Assembly (NCBI GenBank): GCA_024449915.1
Contig: JAMZAV010000801.1
Span: 212,566 to 276,565, forward strand
Origin: Sweltsa coloradensis
Lineage: Eukaryota; Arthropoda; Insecta; Plecoptera; Chloroperlidae
Reading direction: 5' to 3'
Length of the DNA stretch: 64,000 nt
Numbering within the stretch: the stretch's first letter is position 1; each line of letters starts with the position of its first letter. The notes under the pieces were generated by a model, which saw nothing but the letters and a program-made list of their open reading frames with translations, was not told where the DNA came from and made no database searches. Shown in pieces: positions 1-11,287 of this stretch. The position numbers were made by a program, and so were the translations under genes.

Positions 1-362
1 GTTTCAAATTTTGAATACAGTTTCATCTTTCAACTTTTTAAGTTGTGTTTTTGTACTAATCTCGATACGAGCAGCACACAAGGTCACCCGCTTTCCCGAA
101 TCGTAAATAAGCCGACAAAGCAGAGGTTGTTGTTGTTGTTGTTGTTGTTTGTTCCTCTGCAGATGACTATGTAGTCCATAGATACTAATATACCCCCCCC
201 CCCCCTAGATGTGCTACTCTCAGCAGGCAACATGAAGAACTGTTTGAGACTAGTGGCGGTGCGCCTTGCTCGGACTTTTAACTAACTGAGGTTATGTGGT
301 AATGCAGTTCCCTACTATTTCTATTTATTATTCTGAAATAAAAACTAAATTTACTAACAATT
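1..362. other. non-coding, simple repeats only
   Basis: No coding signal is visible. The stretch contains a (GTT)n microsatellite at about 127-150 and a run of 13 C at about 193-205. The rest is unclassified AT-rich sequence. Confidence 0.6.
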
Positions 363-727
363 ACCACGTTTATCACGCGAGCTCAGTCCGGACTGAAACA
401 TACGAACTGACCCGAGTGCGAACTGAAATAACCTGCTGAACACCTCAGTCCGAACTGAGTCCAGCTCGGTAACGAAGCCGAGCTAGCTCGGTCTGTGCGG
501 GCTGAAATATTGGTGATAAACGCGAGCGAACTCAAATACATGCTAGCGGCCATCCTTCTTTGTAAGTTATCCAACCACAGCGTCTCATTTCAGTCCGGAC
601 TGAGCTTGGACTGAGCTTGTACCATACTAGTCCTGACTGACAGCGTGTGATAAACGTTACTGAAATGAGCTGAAAATTCAGTCTGCTCCCAAGCCAGTTC
701 GGACTCGGCTCGCGTGATAAACGTGGT
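363..727. mobile_element. MITE with ~32 bp terminal inverted repeats
   Basis: The left end (363-394, beginning ACCACGTTTATCACGCGAGC) is an inverted copy of the right end (696-727) with about three mismatches. The interior is full of the short palindrome CAGTCCGGACTGA and its variants. There is no coding capacity, so this is a non-autonomous DNA transposon. The flanks (CAATT, CAATG) do not give a clean target duplication, so the superfamily is unassigned. Confidence 0.75.
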
Positions 728-1385
728 CAATGTAACTACAAAAACAGAACACATGGTTAACATTAAAAATATATTATTTATTGAAATTCAAGACAATTAG
801 TATACATAAGGTGACCATATTTTGAAAGTTACAAACCGGGATAACTAAAGTGTAAGTATATGTACTTTGTACTTCATGGACCATTTCGGGGTCTGAGGCA
901 GAGCCCCAGCCACTGGAGGTGATTTTTTTCGAGATATATTAGCGTCAAATGCCCAGAAAACAGCTTTCCGACATGAAAAAATGAATAAATAAAAATGGTT
1001 TTAATGGTACATTTTTAAAATGCAAGCACTCGTCGGAAAATAATGCGTGTAATGTGTTGATGAGGGCATCATACTAAAGAAGTCCTAATCAATAATAATA
1101 AAAATAATTGAAAATGCATTGAATTTGTATAATATGCATGATTTAACTTTTAATACATTTTGTCTTTACAACAAAATAATTTGTTTAGGTGTGTAATTAA
1201 TCAAAAACGTAGTTTGGTTGCATGATTAATACATTTTGATTTTTCATTATCGAAAAACAAAATCAATGCAAATAATGACTCAATATATAATTAATTTTAA
1301 ATAATAAATAATTTTAATTAGGGGTGTGCAGGTCCTGATTTTTCTAATTCGAGTCGAGTCCAAGTACTTAAAATAACTCGAGTAT

Positions 1386-1886
1386 CAGTCTTGGGGAAGA
1401 ACGCGTTCCTAGTAACGCGTTCCAGGAACTTTTGTGGGAACGAGTTCCTTTTCTTTGATCAGGAACTTGTAACGTGAAAGTTACTATTTCGTGGGAACTT
1501 GGAACGAATTTAACGTTCCTTTATAAGTTCCTTTCGTCGTCATTATCCCTTCGAATTCCAGTAGCTGATATCGTAGGCCTAAACTGCAGTATGAAAATAT
1601 CAATGTTACATCTTGTTTTTTCAAAATGACGCCACTCTCGACAGAAAGCCTGGGACTCACTTTAATAAATAAGAGTAATGATAAATAAACTCATTTCAAA
1701 TTTATTATTGTTTAAATCAGTGATGGTATAAGGAACGTGAAAGGAACTATAAGTTCCTTTTAAGGAACGAGGAACGTTTCAGTTCCTTTTTTATGGAAAA
1801 GGAACGAGGAACGTCTCAGTTCCTTTTTAGGCAGAAGTAACTTAACTTTTCAAAGTTCCTTTTTTGGGGGAACGTGCCCAAGACTG
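1386..1886. mobile_element. hAT MITE, 501 bp
   Basis: TIRs of CAGTCTTGGG begin at 1386 and end at 1886. They are flanked by the perfect 8 bp target duplication TCGAGTAT (1378-1385 and 1887-1894). The interior consists of diverged repeats of AAGGAACG / GTTCCTT in both orientations, typical of subterminal repeats in hAT MITEs. There is no ORF. It inserted into an older repeat marked by CGAGTCGAGTCC motifs. Confidence 0.9.
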
Positions 1887-2060
1887 TCGAGTATCGAGTT
1901 CAATTCGAGTCCGAGTACTTAGTCTATCTTTTAATTTCACTATTACTCTTTGATTATATTTATTCTTTTACAATTTATGTTCAATATTAATTTTATTTAT
2001 TGATATGTCAAAATGTTGGCTCCAAAAGGGAAAGAGTAACATCTAATTAATTTTAAATTA

Positions 2061-2351
2061 ATGCAGCCTTCCTCGACCAGCGCTGAGAATGCAGTCCTAA
2101 CGACGCAGCATTCTTTGACCAACGCTGAGGATACTCAGTCGATGGATGATGCAGCAGATGACAACCAAATTGTTGGCTATAGTAATGGGGCCGTAGCTAC
2201 CGCTACTGAAGCGGGCTCAGACACGGAAGCGCCCAACTCAACCGCACATGACAACTGTGATGTTTCCTCAGTTTCCATTCTAGACAACTCACTCGACGAA
2301 GTTTTCGTAGGATTTGACTTGAGCCCTAATATGACGTGCTACAAGAACTAA
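2061..2351 (+). CDS. 96 aa ORF, possibly LINE ORF1 remnant
   Basis: This is an uninterrupted ATG-started frame of 96 codons, acidic and rich in Ser, Asn, Asp and Thr, with no zinc knuckle or other motif I recognise. It lies upstream of the LINE endonuclease on the same strand, where an ORF1 product would be expected. The assignment rests on position only. It could equally be chance, or belong to the outer element. Confidence 0.25.
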   Translation: MQPSSTSAENAVLTTQHSLTNAEDTQSMDDAADDNQIVGYSNGAVATATEAGSDTEAPNSTAHDNCDVSSVSILDNSLDEVFVGFDLSPNMTCYKN

Positions 2352-3420
2352 AATGCCTAACTTACCCTTTTTGGACTCTTTCACCCCTACCTCCTCACCA
2401 TAGACTGGCCTATTAGGCCTACGGACGCTTACCCTAGTCTTCCACTCCATACACTACAACAGCCGGTTCTTCAACTTCTCACCCAAGTCCAAATTATTAT
2501 CAACTCAAATCGCCGCTATTCCCAAACTCCTTCGGTACACCCTCTCGACCCCCTGCCACCCCCCCCCAACCCCCAATCGTCAGGAACCGCTTATTACTGT
2601 CACTTTAAAATTTAAGCTCAATTTTGTTCAGGCTTGGGGCCTATAGGCCACGGTAACAATGTCACTGCTTAATAAAGTTTCCACTAACCACACTACAAAA
2701 ATATGTCCAACCGTGTAAATATTGCCTACTACAGACGGCTTTTAATTGCGTTGAATGTCTATTACGGGGGCTACTGAGCAATTGAAACCTAGACTGACGA
2801 ACCAATTGTATTTACTGCCAAGGCCCTTGTAAATTGGGCGGCAATATGACCAAAGCAGCAGGACATATTTATTTATTATTAGCAGTTCACACAACGAACC
2901 TCCAGTAAGGTGGCGTTGCAGTTCTGAGATTTTCATGCGGACGTCATTTTCCACATTAATCCTTCATAATCACTACAATATCTTCAAGATATGACTCATT
3001 TTCGAACTTCAAATATCAACACAGTCAAAAGTATACACAGGAGTTGTGCTTATAACGGGACAATGACAACACACTTTATTTCAATTACTTATTATTTTGG
3101 ACAAACAATTATTTTAATTATTTATTGACTACTACTCTTCCATTACCTAATTTTTTGGTGTCCCAAAAGCAATCCTCACTGTCCAAGTTTGGGACGCGAC
3201 CCAGACTTTGAAAACGCTGCACTACAACATTCAGACAATATATCCTTCTTATCAATCCCTACAGCACACAATACTTTAAACTCAAATACAACCAACCACG
3301 ACACTCCAATAAATAACACAGTAAATTCCTCCAAAACAAAACCTACCATCACACTATCTCTAGAACCCGCCACAAGTATGCCTAGAATAAATCCAATGTC
3401 CCCTCTTAACAGCCAAAATA

Positions 3421-4574
3421 ATGTTCATCAACATCCAATCTGTTAGGAATAAGATTGAAGACCTTGAACTCTATCTAAGTGAAACATCCCCTGATATTCT
3501 GTGCATTGCAGAACATTGGCTAACCAAACCTGAGTCAGAAGCTCTGGCCCTATTAGACTACTGCAATATTACCTTATTCTGTAGATCCCTCACAACACAT
3601 GGTGGAGTGGGAATCTTTGCCAAACAATCACTAAATATAACTGAAATAACAGCTGTATCCAAATTTGCGAAAGAATCCATATTTGAATGTGTAGCAGCCA
3701 AGTGGGCCACAAAACGCAAACTACATAATTTTAGCACTCTATCGTCCTCCCTCTGGCCGTATGTGCAAATTCCTAGAACTACTGGATACAACTCTTCTTT
3801 GTTTTCCTTCATAGCCGCCACCCATCAGCCGACCTCATCCTATGCGGCGACTTTAACATTAATCTCTTGGAAGACTCCTCTTACAAAAATGACTTCCTGG
3901 ATATAATCCAATCTTTTAATGCTTATCCAATTTTCAACAAACCAACACAAATTACTGTAAGCTCAAGCACTTTAATTGATAATATATTTACAACCATTGA
4001 TACAACCTCGACACATGGTGAACTTAACGATTCTGGTCTCTCAGACCACCAAGTCCTATGCTTGGAACTAAGTAATCATAAAACGTCCCCCCTCAAAACT
4101 CGAGTGTCAAAACGTATATTCTCCGAAGAAAATATAGAACATTTCCTATCTCTCCTAGAGCAAGAACAATGGCAAGACACCTATGACAAAATAGGGACTA
4201 ACAACATCTTCAATGAATTTATAAGCCAATTTCTGCAACACTTTCATACTGCCTTCCCACTAAAAACGGTTCAAACCAAAACAAAAAACCGTTACTCATG
4301 GATCTCACCTGAAATAAGAAAATCGGCCAGGCACATTCGTCGCCTCTACCGCCTAACTAAATCCTCAGTAAATCCCAATGCTAAAGATCTTTACCGTAGT
4401 GAAAAGATCAAACATACTAAGAGAGTACGCCAAGTTAAACGCGTACATAATGACCAGCGTATATCCACCTCACAAAACAAGTCAAAAGTGGCATGGCAAA
4501 TAATCTCGGGAAACGACCACCCCCTGTATAGCCCCCAAGAAGATAACACTCAAATTTCAGGACAAATCTATTAG
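3421..4574 (+). pseudogene. LINE apurinic-like endonuclease domain, frameshifted
   Basis: Two overlapping frames (3421-3906 and 3867-4574) encode the exonuclease-endonuclease-phosphatase domain that nicks the target in non-LTR retrotransposons. Visible family blocks are NIQSVRNKI near the start, DILCIAEHWL, GGVGIF, a CGDFNIN-type block spread across the frame change near 3850, and SDHQVLCLEL near 4050. The frame shift between the blocks and at least one disrupted stretch around 3720-3800 show that it cannot make an intact enzyme. The C-terminal part (4110-4574) is the basic linker toward the reverse transcriptase. Confidence 0.8.
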
Positions 4575-4739
4575 CGATCCTAAAACCATAGCGAACCAAT
4601 TTAATGACTTCTTTTTAAAAGCTGGTGGCGTAAGCCCCAATAACTTGCATATTCAATGCAACTGCAGTAGCTGCTTAAGGATCCCTACTCACAACTATCC
4701 AACCCTATTCTTATATCCAACCACTCCAAAGAAGTTATG

Positions 4740-6960
4740 GACACCATTCTCAAGACCTGCAAAAAAAATTCTGCTGGACTTGATGAAGTTCCATGCTCCC
4801 TTTAATGAAGTGTGCCAGATTTATTGTAACTCCCCTAGTATTTAAACATTAATGAATCTCTTATAGAAGGTACTTTCCCACAAGAACTTAAAAAAGCAAT
4901 AGTAATACCAATATTCAAAAAGGAAGCAAATCTGATGTCTCAAACTACAGGCCCATATCTCTTTTATCTCCCTTTTCCAAATTTTTAATCGATAATGCAA
5001 ACGCGACTTACCAAATTCTTGACCCAACACAATATCCTAAACGCATGTCAATATGGTTTCCAAGCAGGCAAATCAACAACCTAGCATCTTTAATTTTTTA
5101 GCAACATTATACTCAAACATCGACCAAGGAAAAGGAGTCGGTTGGACTCTTCTATGACTTTAGCAAGGCGTTAGACACCATATGTCATAGCCGCCTGGAA
5201 ACCAAACTTGAAGCTGTCTGAATAAGAGGAGTGGCACTCAAATGGTTTTATGTCATTTCTCTCGGAAAGGCAACAAGCGGTCGAAATTACAACAACTGAC
5301 CGGAATGGTACCCTTTGTAATAACCTCTCTGAATTAGGATATTTGACCAAAGGAGTGGGCCCCCAAAGGGGCATACTCGGTCCCACCTGCTATCTATTAT
5401 ATGTAAACGAATTACCCGAAATCCTCGACACGGGCACCGTAACACTTTTTGCCGATGACACTAGTCATCTCATAGCAAGCAACAAAAAAGATATAGTTTC
5501 CCTATCGGCAACTGCTAATGAGCAAACTGGCAAAATTTCACACTGGTCCAATGTCAACCAGGTAAAACTGAACCAGCAGAAATGCTCACTCCTATACTTT
5601 CATACTTACCAAAACCAGCCAACCCTCAGTCCACTAGTTAACACTCTCCTGGTCACATTAAACCCTGGAGTTCTCGCAGACCCGTGCAACGCTTTAGAAC
5701 CTCTGGCCGGGAGAGGGTCAACACTCTCCATGGCCACATTAAACCCTGGAGTTCTCACAGAACCCGTGCAACGCTTTAGAACGCTCTGGCCGGGAGAGGG
5801 TAACACTCTCCTGGTCACATTAAACCCTGGAGTTCTCGCAGACCCGTGCAACGCTTTAGAACGCTCTGGCCGGGAGAGGGTCAACACTCTCCTGGTCACA
5901 TAAACCTGGAGTTCTCGCACCTGCAACGTTTTGAACGCTCTGGCCGGAGAGGTCACACTCTCCATGGCCACATTAAACCCTGATTTTCTCGCAGACCCGT
6001 GCAACGCTTTAGAACGCTCATGCCGGGAGAGGGTCAACACTCTCCTGGCCACATTAAACCCTGGAGTTCGCGCAGACCCGTGCAACGCTTTAGAACGCTC
6101 TGGCCGGGAGAGGGTTAACACTCTCCTGGTCACATTAAACCCTGGAGTTCTCGCAGACCCGTGCAACGCTTTAGAACGCTCTGGCCGGGAGAGGGTCAAC
6201 ACTCTCCTGGTCACATTAAACCCTGGAGTTCTCGCAGACCCGTGCAACGCTTTAGAACGCTCTGGCCGGGAGAGGGTCAACACTCTCCTGGTCACATTAA
6301 ACCCTGGAGTTCTCGCAGACCCGTGCAACGCTTTAGAACGCTCTGGCCGGGAGAGGGTCAACACTCTCCTGGTCACATTAAACCCTGGAGTTCTCGCAGA
6401 ACCCGTGCAACGCTTAGAACGCTCTGGCCGGGAGAGGGTCAACACTCTCCTGGTCACATTAAACCCTGGAGTTCTCGCAGACCCGTGCAACGCTTTAGAA
6501 CGCTCTGGCCGGGAGAGGGTCAATTAAGCTAGAAGGGAAAAGTTTAAAACAAACCCGTCTTACTGAATTTCTTGGATTAACACTAGCCGATACACTCGAA
6601 TGGTCTACTCACATAAATAAAATTCGACCTAAACTGCAACGAAGTTGCTTCATGTTACGCCGATTGAAGCACATAATTAGTCCCCAAATACTCAATATAT
6701 TATGCACATTTTCTACTCTCATATATCGTATTGTATTCTATTTTGGGGGGCCTCTTCTCAGTCACTGTGTCTTTTCAGACTACAAAAGAGAGCGATTCGA
6801 TGTCTTGCTGGGGTCCCTCCGTTGACCCCTTGCCGTGATCTATTCAGATCTCTGCAAATACTAACCCTACCATCGATACTCATTAATGAAGCAATTCTCT
6901 TTGTTTTGAAATTTCCCAGCTTATTACACAAACTCCTCCATCCACCACCATGCCACTAAG
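4740..6960 (+). pseudogene. LINE reverse transcriptase, broken and split
   Basis: Fragments in changing frames match consecutive parts of a non-LTR reverse transcriptase: SAGLDEVP near 4770, FPQELKKA..IPIFKK near 4870, a YDFSKALDT-type catalytic block near 5155, GPQRGILGP near 5360, and the catalytic LFADDTS near 5445. The thumb block EFLGLTLADTLEWSTHI follows near 6565, and a C-terminal block with YSHISYCILFWG and LQKRAIR ends at 6960. Between the palm and the thumb lies an 81 bp tandem array (5637-6525) foreign to the family. Stops at about 4845 and 5220 and several frameshifts confirm a dead copy. Confidence 0.85.
5637..6525. repeat. 81 bp minisatellite, ~11 copies
   Basis: The unit starts ACACTCTCCTGGTCACATTA, ends near CTGGCCGGGAGAGGGTCA, and repeats every 81 bp with a few variant or shortened copies. 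Since 81 is a multiple of three and the unit has few stops, long frames stay open on both strands; these are by-products, not genes. The unit begins CACTCTCC and ends GGAGAGGGT, an imperfect inverted repeat. TTAA occurs at both edges (near 5638 and 6523), which may be a target duplication. Confidence 0.95.
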
Positions 6961-7508
6961 AGGGCAACACAATATTTTTAGACCACCATAAACTCTCACT
7001 CTATTCCAAAAGCCCACACTACCTATGCTCCCTAATATTCAACCGACTACCAATACAACTTAAAACTCATGCTGACAATTTTAATAAATTCTGCCACATG
7101 CTTAAATTGTACCTCACAGATAAAGCCTACTACTCTATCGATTAATATCTGAAATCATAAAAATGTACTGTAAATTTCCACTACATTAGCCTATATAGGA
7201 CCCCTCATCAATAATTCTTCATTCTTCATTGCATTATACTTCATTCTTCTTATATCATAAACATATCAAACATATTTTTTGAATACTTTGTTAAATATTA
7301 TTAGTCACAGGACTAGTCTAGTTGTTTCTTCTCTTCTCTTTTTTTCTTATAGTATATGTATAGTAAATTAGTATTTAGTAATAGTGAAATATATGTAGCA
7401 GGTAATATGGAAGAACATTTTGTAGGGAGGAGCTCGATCTCATCCCTCCCTACATGTAAACAAATGAATATCACCTTTTGTAATTTGTATATTGGAATTA
7501 CAATAAAG

Positions 7509-7510
<2 letters not shown>

Positions 7511-7553
<43 letters not shown>
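7511..7553 (+). repeat. (ATT)n LINE tail
   Basis: An uninterrupted ATT run directly follows AATTACAATAAAG. This is the 3' microsatellite tail of the LINE. Confidence 0.85.
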
Positions 7554-7555
<2 letters not shown>

Positions 7556-7960
7556 AAATGTAATCTCTCTCTAGATCATTTTAATGATCAAGCACAAAAT
7601 ATGTTATTATTTTTAGGAGTAGGTTATGAGGTATGACATATTATAATTCAGTAGTAAGTGGTAGCCTATTACATGAAAATGTTGAAACAAACATTATAGT
7701 GACATTTTTATTATTTGTGCTAAAAAAGTTCAGAACTTCCAAAAGAACACAAATTTCTATCAAAAGACTGAGGTAAGTATTATGGATATTCAGAATTGGC
7801 AAGGTAACGCCAAGAATAGATTTTAGAACGATTTTTACGTGTTCACACTCGCGCGCGACCCGGCACCTCCACCAAAATCATTGAATAATACTCGCACACC
7901 CCTAGAGAAAATGAATTATCTTTATGGAAGAGGTAGAACTATTTCAATGTTATTTCTGTT

Positions 7961-8611
7961 CAGGGGCGGACTGGCTAGGGATGCCGGGATGCGATCGCAT
8001 CCCGGGCCCTTTGGCAGTCCGGGCCCACAGGCTTTAAACTAAAATGCAATGCCACTAGCGCGTTTACACAGGCATACTTGCCTCGGAGCCCAGCCGAATT
8101 TATATCCGATGTATTATGTAAATATACCTAAAATAAGCTCTTTAGGGGCCCCAAAATCCCACAGCACCGGCACCGGAAAGATCCTATAGAGACTTATCTG
8201 TTTATTGCTAAAAAAAATGTCCAGTATACGTCTTGGAGGCTCGCCGCTGACCGCCACCTTGCCAAATCCACTCACAAGCTCGCATTTTGCGAGTGTTAAT
8301 TTGGTACTTGCGATTTACATTATTGGTTGTAAGGCTTCCGTATCTATTAGTAAGGTTGTGTTGTGTACCATGAAATAATATGTTAACATGTAATAATAGC
8401 TGAAATGCTAAATAAAGTGAAATGAATTGAATTGAATATAATTTTCGCAAGATTTGAATTGCGCGTTTAAGGCCATAAAATATAACAAACCCCCGAAAAA
8501 AATGCCTCCGGCGGCTGGGGCTTCGCCCCAGACCCCTGCCATGCTACGCAACCTCGTACGAGCCCTAATTTGTGCCAGCATCCCGGGCCTTTTCGTCCCA
8601 GTCCGCCCCTG
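7961..8611. mobile_element. hAT MITE, 651 bp
   Basis: The 14 bp TIRs CAGGGGCGGACTGG / CCAGTCCGCCCCTG are flanked by the perfect 8 bp duplication TTTCTGTT (7953-7960 and 8612-8619). The interior holds a conserved GC-rich palindrome (GGCTGGGGCTTCGCCCCAG, near 8512) and a LINE-tail-like stretch (GAAATGCTAAATAAAGTGAA, near 8402). There is no ORF of note. Confidence 0.9.
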
Positions 8612-8621
8612 TTTCTGTTAG

Positions 8622-9007
8622 TTGAGCGAGCGTAGCAAGCGTCTCCACTTGACTCTTATGGTTTGAATGTCTTTTTTTTCTGTTACTGCTTCGGTACAGG
8701 TCGCACCGTTTCTCTGATCGACCTGAAATTTTTCACACATGTACATACCACCTAGGCGGGTTGCTGTATAGTTTTTGAACAAAATCCGATCGTTGGTTAT
8801 AAAAAATAAAAAAATGTTCCGATCGTTATAAAGTTTTGCAGAGTCAATAAGTACAACATTCTCTTCTATTTTACAAATTTTCAGCTAAATCGGTCAATAC
8901 CTTAAAGACTTATTGGTATGTAACATTATGGGAATATCGTACTTGGGTCGTTGTTGCACGTACCGGTGCTCGCTCAACAACGCGACGGGACTTTAGCGTT
9001 TTCCTAG
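8622..9007 (+). mobile_element. Helitron-like element, family C
   Basis: The element begins TTGAGCGAGCGTAGC. It ends with an inverted GCTCGCTCAA, then a short AACGC...GCGTT stem, then CCTAG followed by T. The inverted repeat is terminal at the 5' side but about 40 nt internal at the 3' side, the asymmetric TIR arrangement described for Helitron2/Helentron elements. A longer relative lies inverted at 18450-18999. No Rep/helicase is encoded, so it is non-autonomous. Confidence 0.65.
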
Positions 9008-9216
9008 TATTTATCAGAGGAGTGTATATTTTCAAGTAAAACATTATCCTTCCACACGGTACAGTGGGTAGTGACAGAATACCGGGACACTTCCCCTCCA
9101 AAATTGCAAACCGGTACAAATACGTCATTTTAACGAGTCTCTCAGGACACCGGTACAAGTGTTCTTAAAACGGTACTGTACCGGTGACCGGCACGTCTGG
9201 TCACCTTAAGTATACA

Positions 9217-9959
9217 ATCACATTTTTCATATTTAGTTATAAAATAAATAATAATATATTCAAAGAACATGGTATAAATTACAACATGATTAACATAACA
9301 TGATGGAAATACAAACATGATTATGTTTACCATTTTATATTATTTTTAATTTGATAAGAGTTTTTATGTGAATATTATAATATTATTTTAAATAGGTTAT
9401 AAATAATAACAAATAATGAAGGGATTTTGATATACGCGGAAATCATTGTACCCGGATAGGTACCTACTTGTGAAATTAGGGATGACGAAACCCGACTTTT
9501 TTACGACCCGGGTACCCGTCCACTTTACCCGCGGGTTACTCTGGAAGTAACACAAAAAATCGTGTGGGGTGTCTAATGGACTAATATCTCGGACGTAATG
9601 CTGTTCTATAAACAATGACGTGCCGATGAAGTAGTATTTCATAATCACGAAAGAGGAACAGATACCACAATACAGATTAAGATAACACTCACTGTTCGTT
9701 GCATCTGGTTTATATAATTGTCACAGTCTAGTCAAGGTCACGATGCGTTGGTGCGGGTTGGGAGGGCTGGAGCCCGAATGCCAGTAAACAAGACACACAC
9801 ATAACAAAAACTTGTAGAAATACAGCCAAACCTTACACCACTCAAAAGAAATGAGATCTAAAAAAGGGCCAAGCTCATCTACGTACAATGTCTCGTAACA
9901 GCATCCTTAAAAGCTTGGCAAAATAGAATTTGCAATTATTAATTTAAACGTAATAGTTT
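9217..9959. other. non-coding with two dispersed repeat pieces
   Basis: No gene is visible. The piece at 9478-9560 (GGGATGACGAAACCCGAC...) recurs at 29203-29310. The piece at about 9790-9875 (AACTTGTAGAAATACAGCC...) recurs at 56363-56440. The rest is AT-rich and unclassified. Confidence 0.6.
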
Positions 9960-10024
9960 ATCCAAGTTCCTTTTTTCTAATTAATTTAATAATATTAAAT
10001 TAATTAGAAAAAAGGAACTTGGAT
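9960..10024. repeat. perfect 31 bp-arm hairpin
   Basis: The left arm 9960-9990 (starting ATCCAAGTTCC) is an exact reverse complement of the right arm 9994-10024, separated by a 3 nt loop AAT. The right arm ends in TTGGAT, the first bases of the adjacent Helitron-like family B element. Confidence 0.95.
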
Positions 10025-10670
10025 GATGAAATGATATTATCATGCTTGCACCGGGCTAACGGCACATGCGATCTTGATGAAAATTGGAGAGGACCTTCGA
10101 ATCTCTGAACTTAGACACCTGCCACGTTTTTGGGTACCATCTAAGAAATATTTCTCATGAATATTGTACTTTTACGATTTTGAATGCAATATTTTTGTGA
10201 TATTTAGCTCGAGACCGAGCAAAGGGCTACTGATGAAATTCTATTGGAACGTTTGAAATCACTGGATTTTTTTTTTGTTTTTTTTTGGGGGACAATCGAA
10301 GAAATAATTTTCATAGAAATCGTGCTTTAACGATTTTTTTCCCGATTTCTAATGCAATATTTTCGTGATTTTTGGGACGATTCTGACAAAATGGGAAGGG
10401 CTACAAAATACAATGTTCATATTTCACATAGACTTTAAGGTAATGGTGATGAAGTAGCCTTCTGAAACAAAAAGTTGTCCAGAATTCATAGAAATTAATG
10501 GCGTTTTCCATTGGCCGCACTCAGTTTGCACTAGTGCGCACTGGATCTAAAAAACTTGGATCTTGCTAAAACGTAGGCCTATTAAAGAAAGCCTTCTTCC
10601 TAATAATTGGACAGAAATATTAAAAAAAAGCTCATCCATCAACACAAAAAGCTTTCGCGAAGCAGGCCAG
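10019..10670 (+). mobile_element. Helitron-like element, family B (diverged)
   Basis: The body shares the family B blocks: GGGCTAACGGCACATGCGAT, AAATTTTTCTC-type AT tracts and AAAGCTCATCCATCAAC. It ends ...GCAGGCCAG followed by T, a decayed form of the CCTAG-T terminus. The 5' end TTGGATGATG overlaps the hairpin above. No ORF is supported. Confidence 0.65.
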
Positions 10671-11017
10671 TTTGATTTATTTCGTTGTTCTCCTGTGGAA
10701 ATCCGTTTTTTAACTGAATAAAATGTCATTTATAAATAAATAAAAATAGATTTTGTATGTAGGCGCTAAAATACCGACCATTGATCGATTTGACGGTACA
10801 TACTGTGGCCAATGTTTGCCCCACCCACATGCATGCAGTGCGGTTGATACTGCGTTTTTCTGATTGGGTGCCATGGCTAGGAACGTTCCATTCACCATCT
10901 GAAAGTAAACAAGGGTTATAAAATGGTAATCTTTTAACAGTTATCATGGCATATAATAGTAAGTTTGGAAGGAAGGAGACCATCAAACATTGTGATTAGT
11001 TACTTATCGGCTATAAT
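10671..11017 (+). promoter_or_regulatory. upstream region of AMFR, no motif assigned
   Basis: This is the unique-looking sequence between the last upstream repeat and the AMFR start codon, so it should hold the promoter and 5' UTR. I see no convincing TATA box or initiator. The only basis is position. Confidence 0.3.
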
Positions 11018-11287
11018 ATGCCTGTTATACTCCTGGACAGATTGCCACTACCAAGCCTTCGGGCTTACACAATCGTTAGCGTAGCCTTGCTGTCATGTTC
11101 TGTTTACTATGCTGTACAAGTTACGAATGATCCTAACTGGAAAGCAAATGCTACGGCAGAAGAATCTCAAGAACACTTTTATAGACCCAGGCCTGTGTCC
11201 GTTCCTGATAGCAACCGTAATGTGTCGTTGGTTTTGTATTTGCAACAGTTGATGACTTTTATCATTCAAGAACCATTATGCATATGG
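11018..11287 (+). CDS. AMFR: AMFR exon 1 (residues 1-90)
   Basis: The ATG at 11018 starts a frame whose first residues ([18 protein letters not shown]) have the gp78 N-terminal pattern. A hydrophobic segment lies at about residues 16-35, and a second begins at about 71. The exon ends at CATATGG before the donor GTAAGT (11288), phase 0. The ATG is chosen because it matches the family N-terminus; no upstream in-frame ATG is needed. Confidence 0.92.

Larger units (their letters stand above)
2000..7553 (+). mobile_element. decayed non-LTR retrotransposon (LINE)
   Basis: The segment carries, in order on the + strand, an endonuclease domain (3421-4110), a reverse transcriptase with an FADD motif (about 4740-6960), a 3' UTR and a terminal (ATT)n tail at 7511-7553. 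The order, and the C-terminal block containing YSHISY and LQKRAIR, resemble Jockey/CR1-group LINEs; the exact clade is not settled. Frameshifts, stops and an inserted 81 bp minisatellite (5637-6525) make it inactive. The 5' limit is approximate because no target duplication was found. Confidence 0.85.
799..9216. mobile_element. 8.4 kb hAT-type unit with nested insertions
   Basis: The perfect 11 bp TIR TAAGGTGACCA (807-817) and its inverse (9198-9208) are flanked by the perfect 8 bp direct repeat AGTATACA (799-806 and 9209-9216). This is the signature of hAT-type transposition. No transposase is recognised inside, so the original element was non-autonomous or has been replaced by later insertions. 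Nested within it are a hAT MITE (1386-1886), a LINE (about 2.0-7.55 kb), a second hAT MITE (7961-8611) and a Helitron-like element (8622-9007). A further inverted pair, AGGGGTGTGC near 1320 and GCACACCCCT near 7890, suggests one more nesting layer. Confidence 0.8.

Noticed and set aside
5606..6532. Long open frames on both strands (up to 305 codons)
   Set aside because: They are produced by the 81 bp tandem unit, whose length is divisible by three. The peptides are the same 27 residues repeated.
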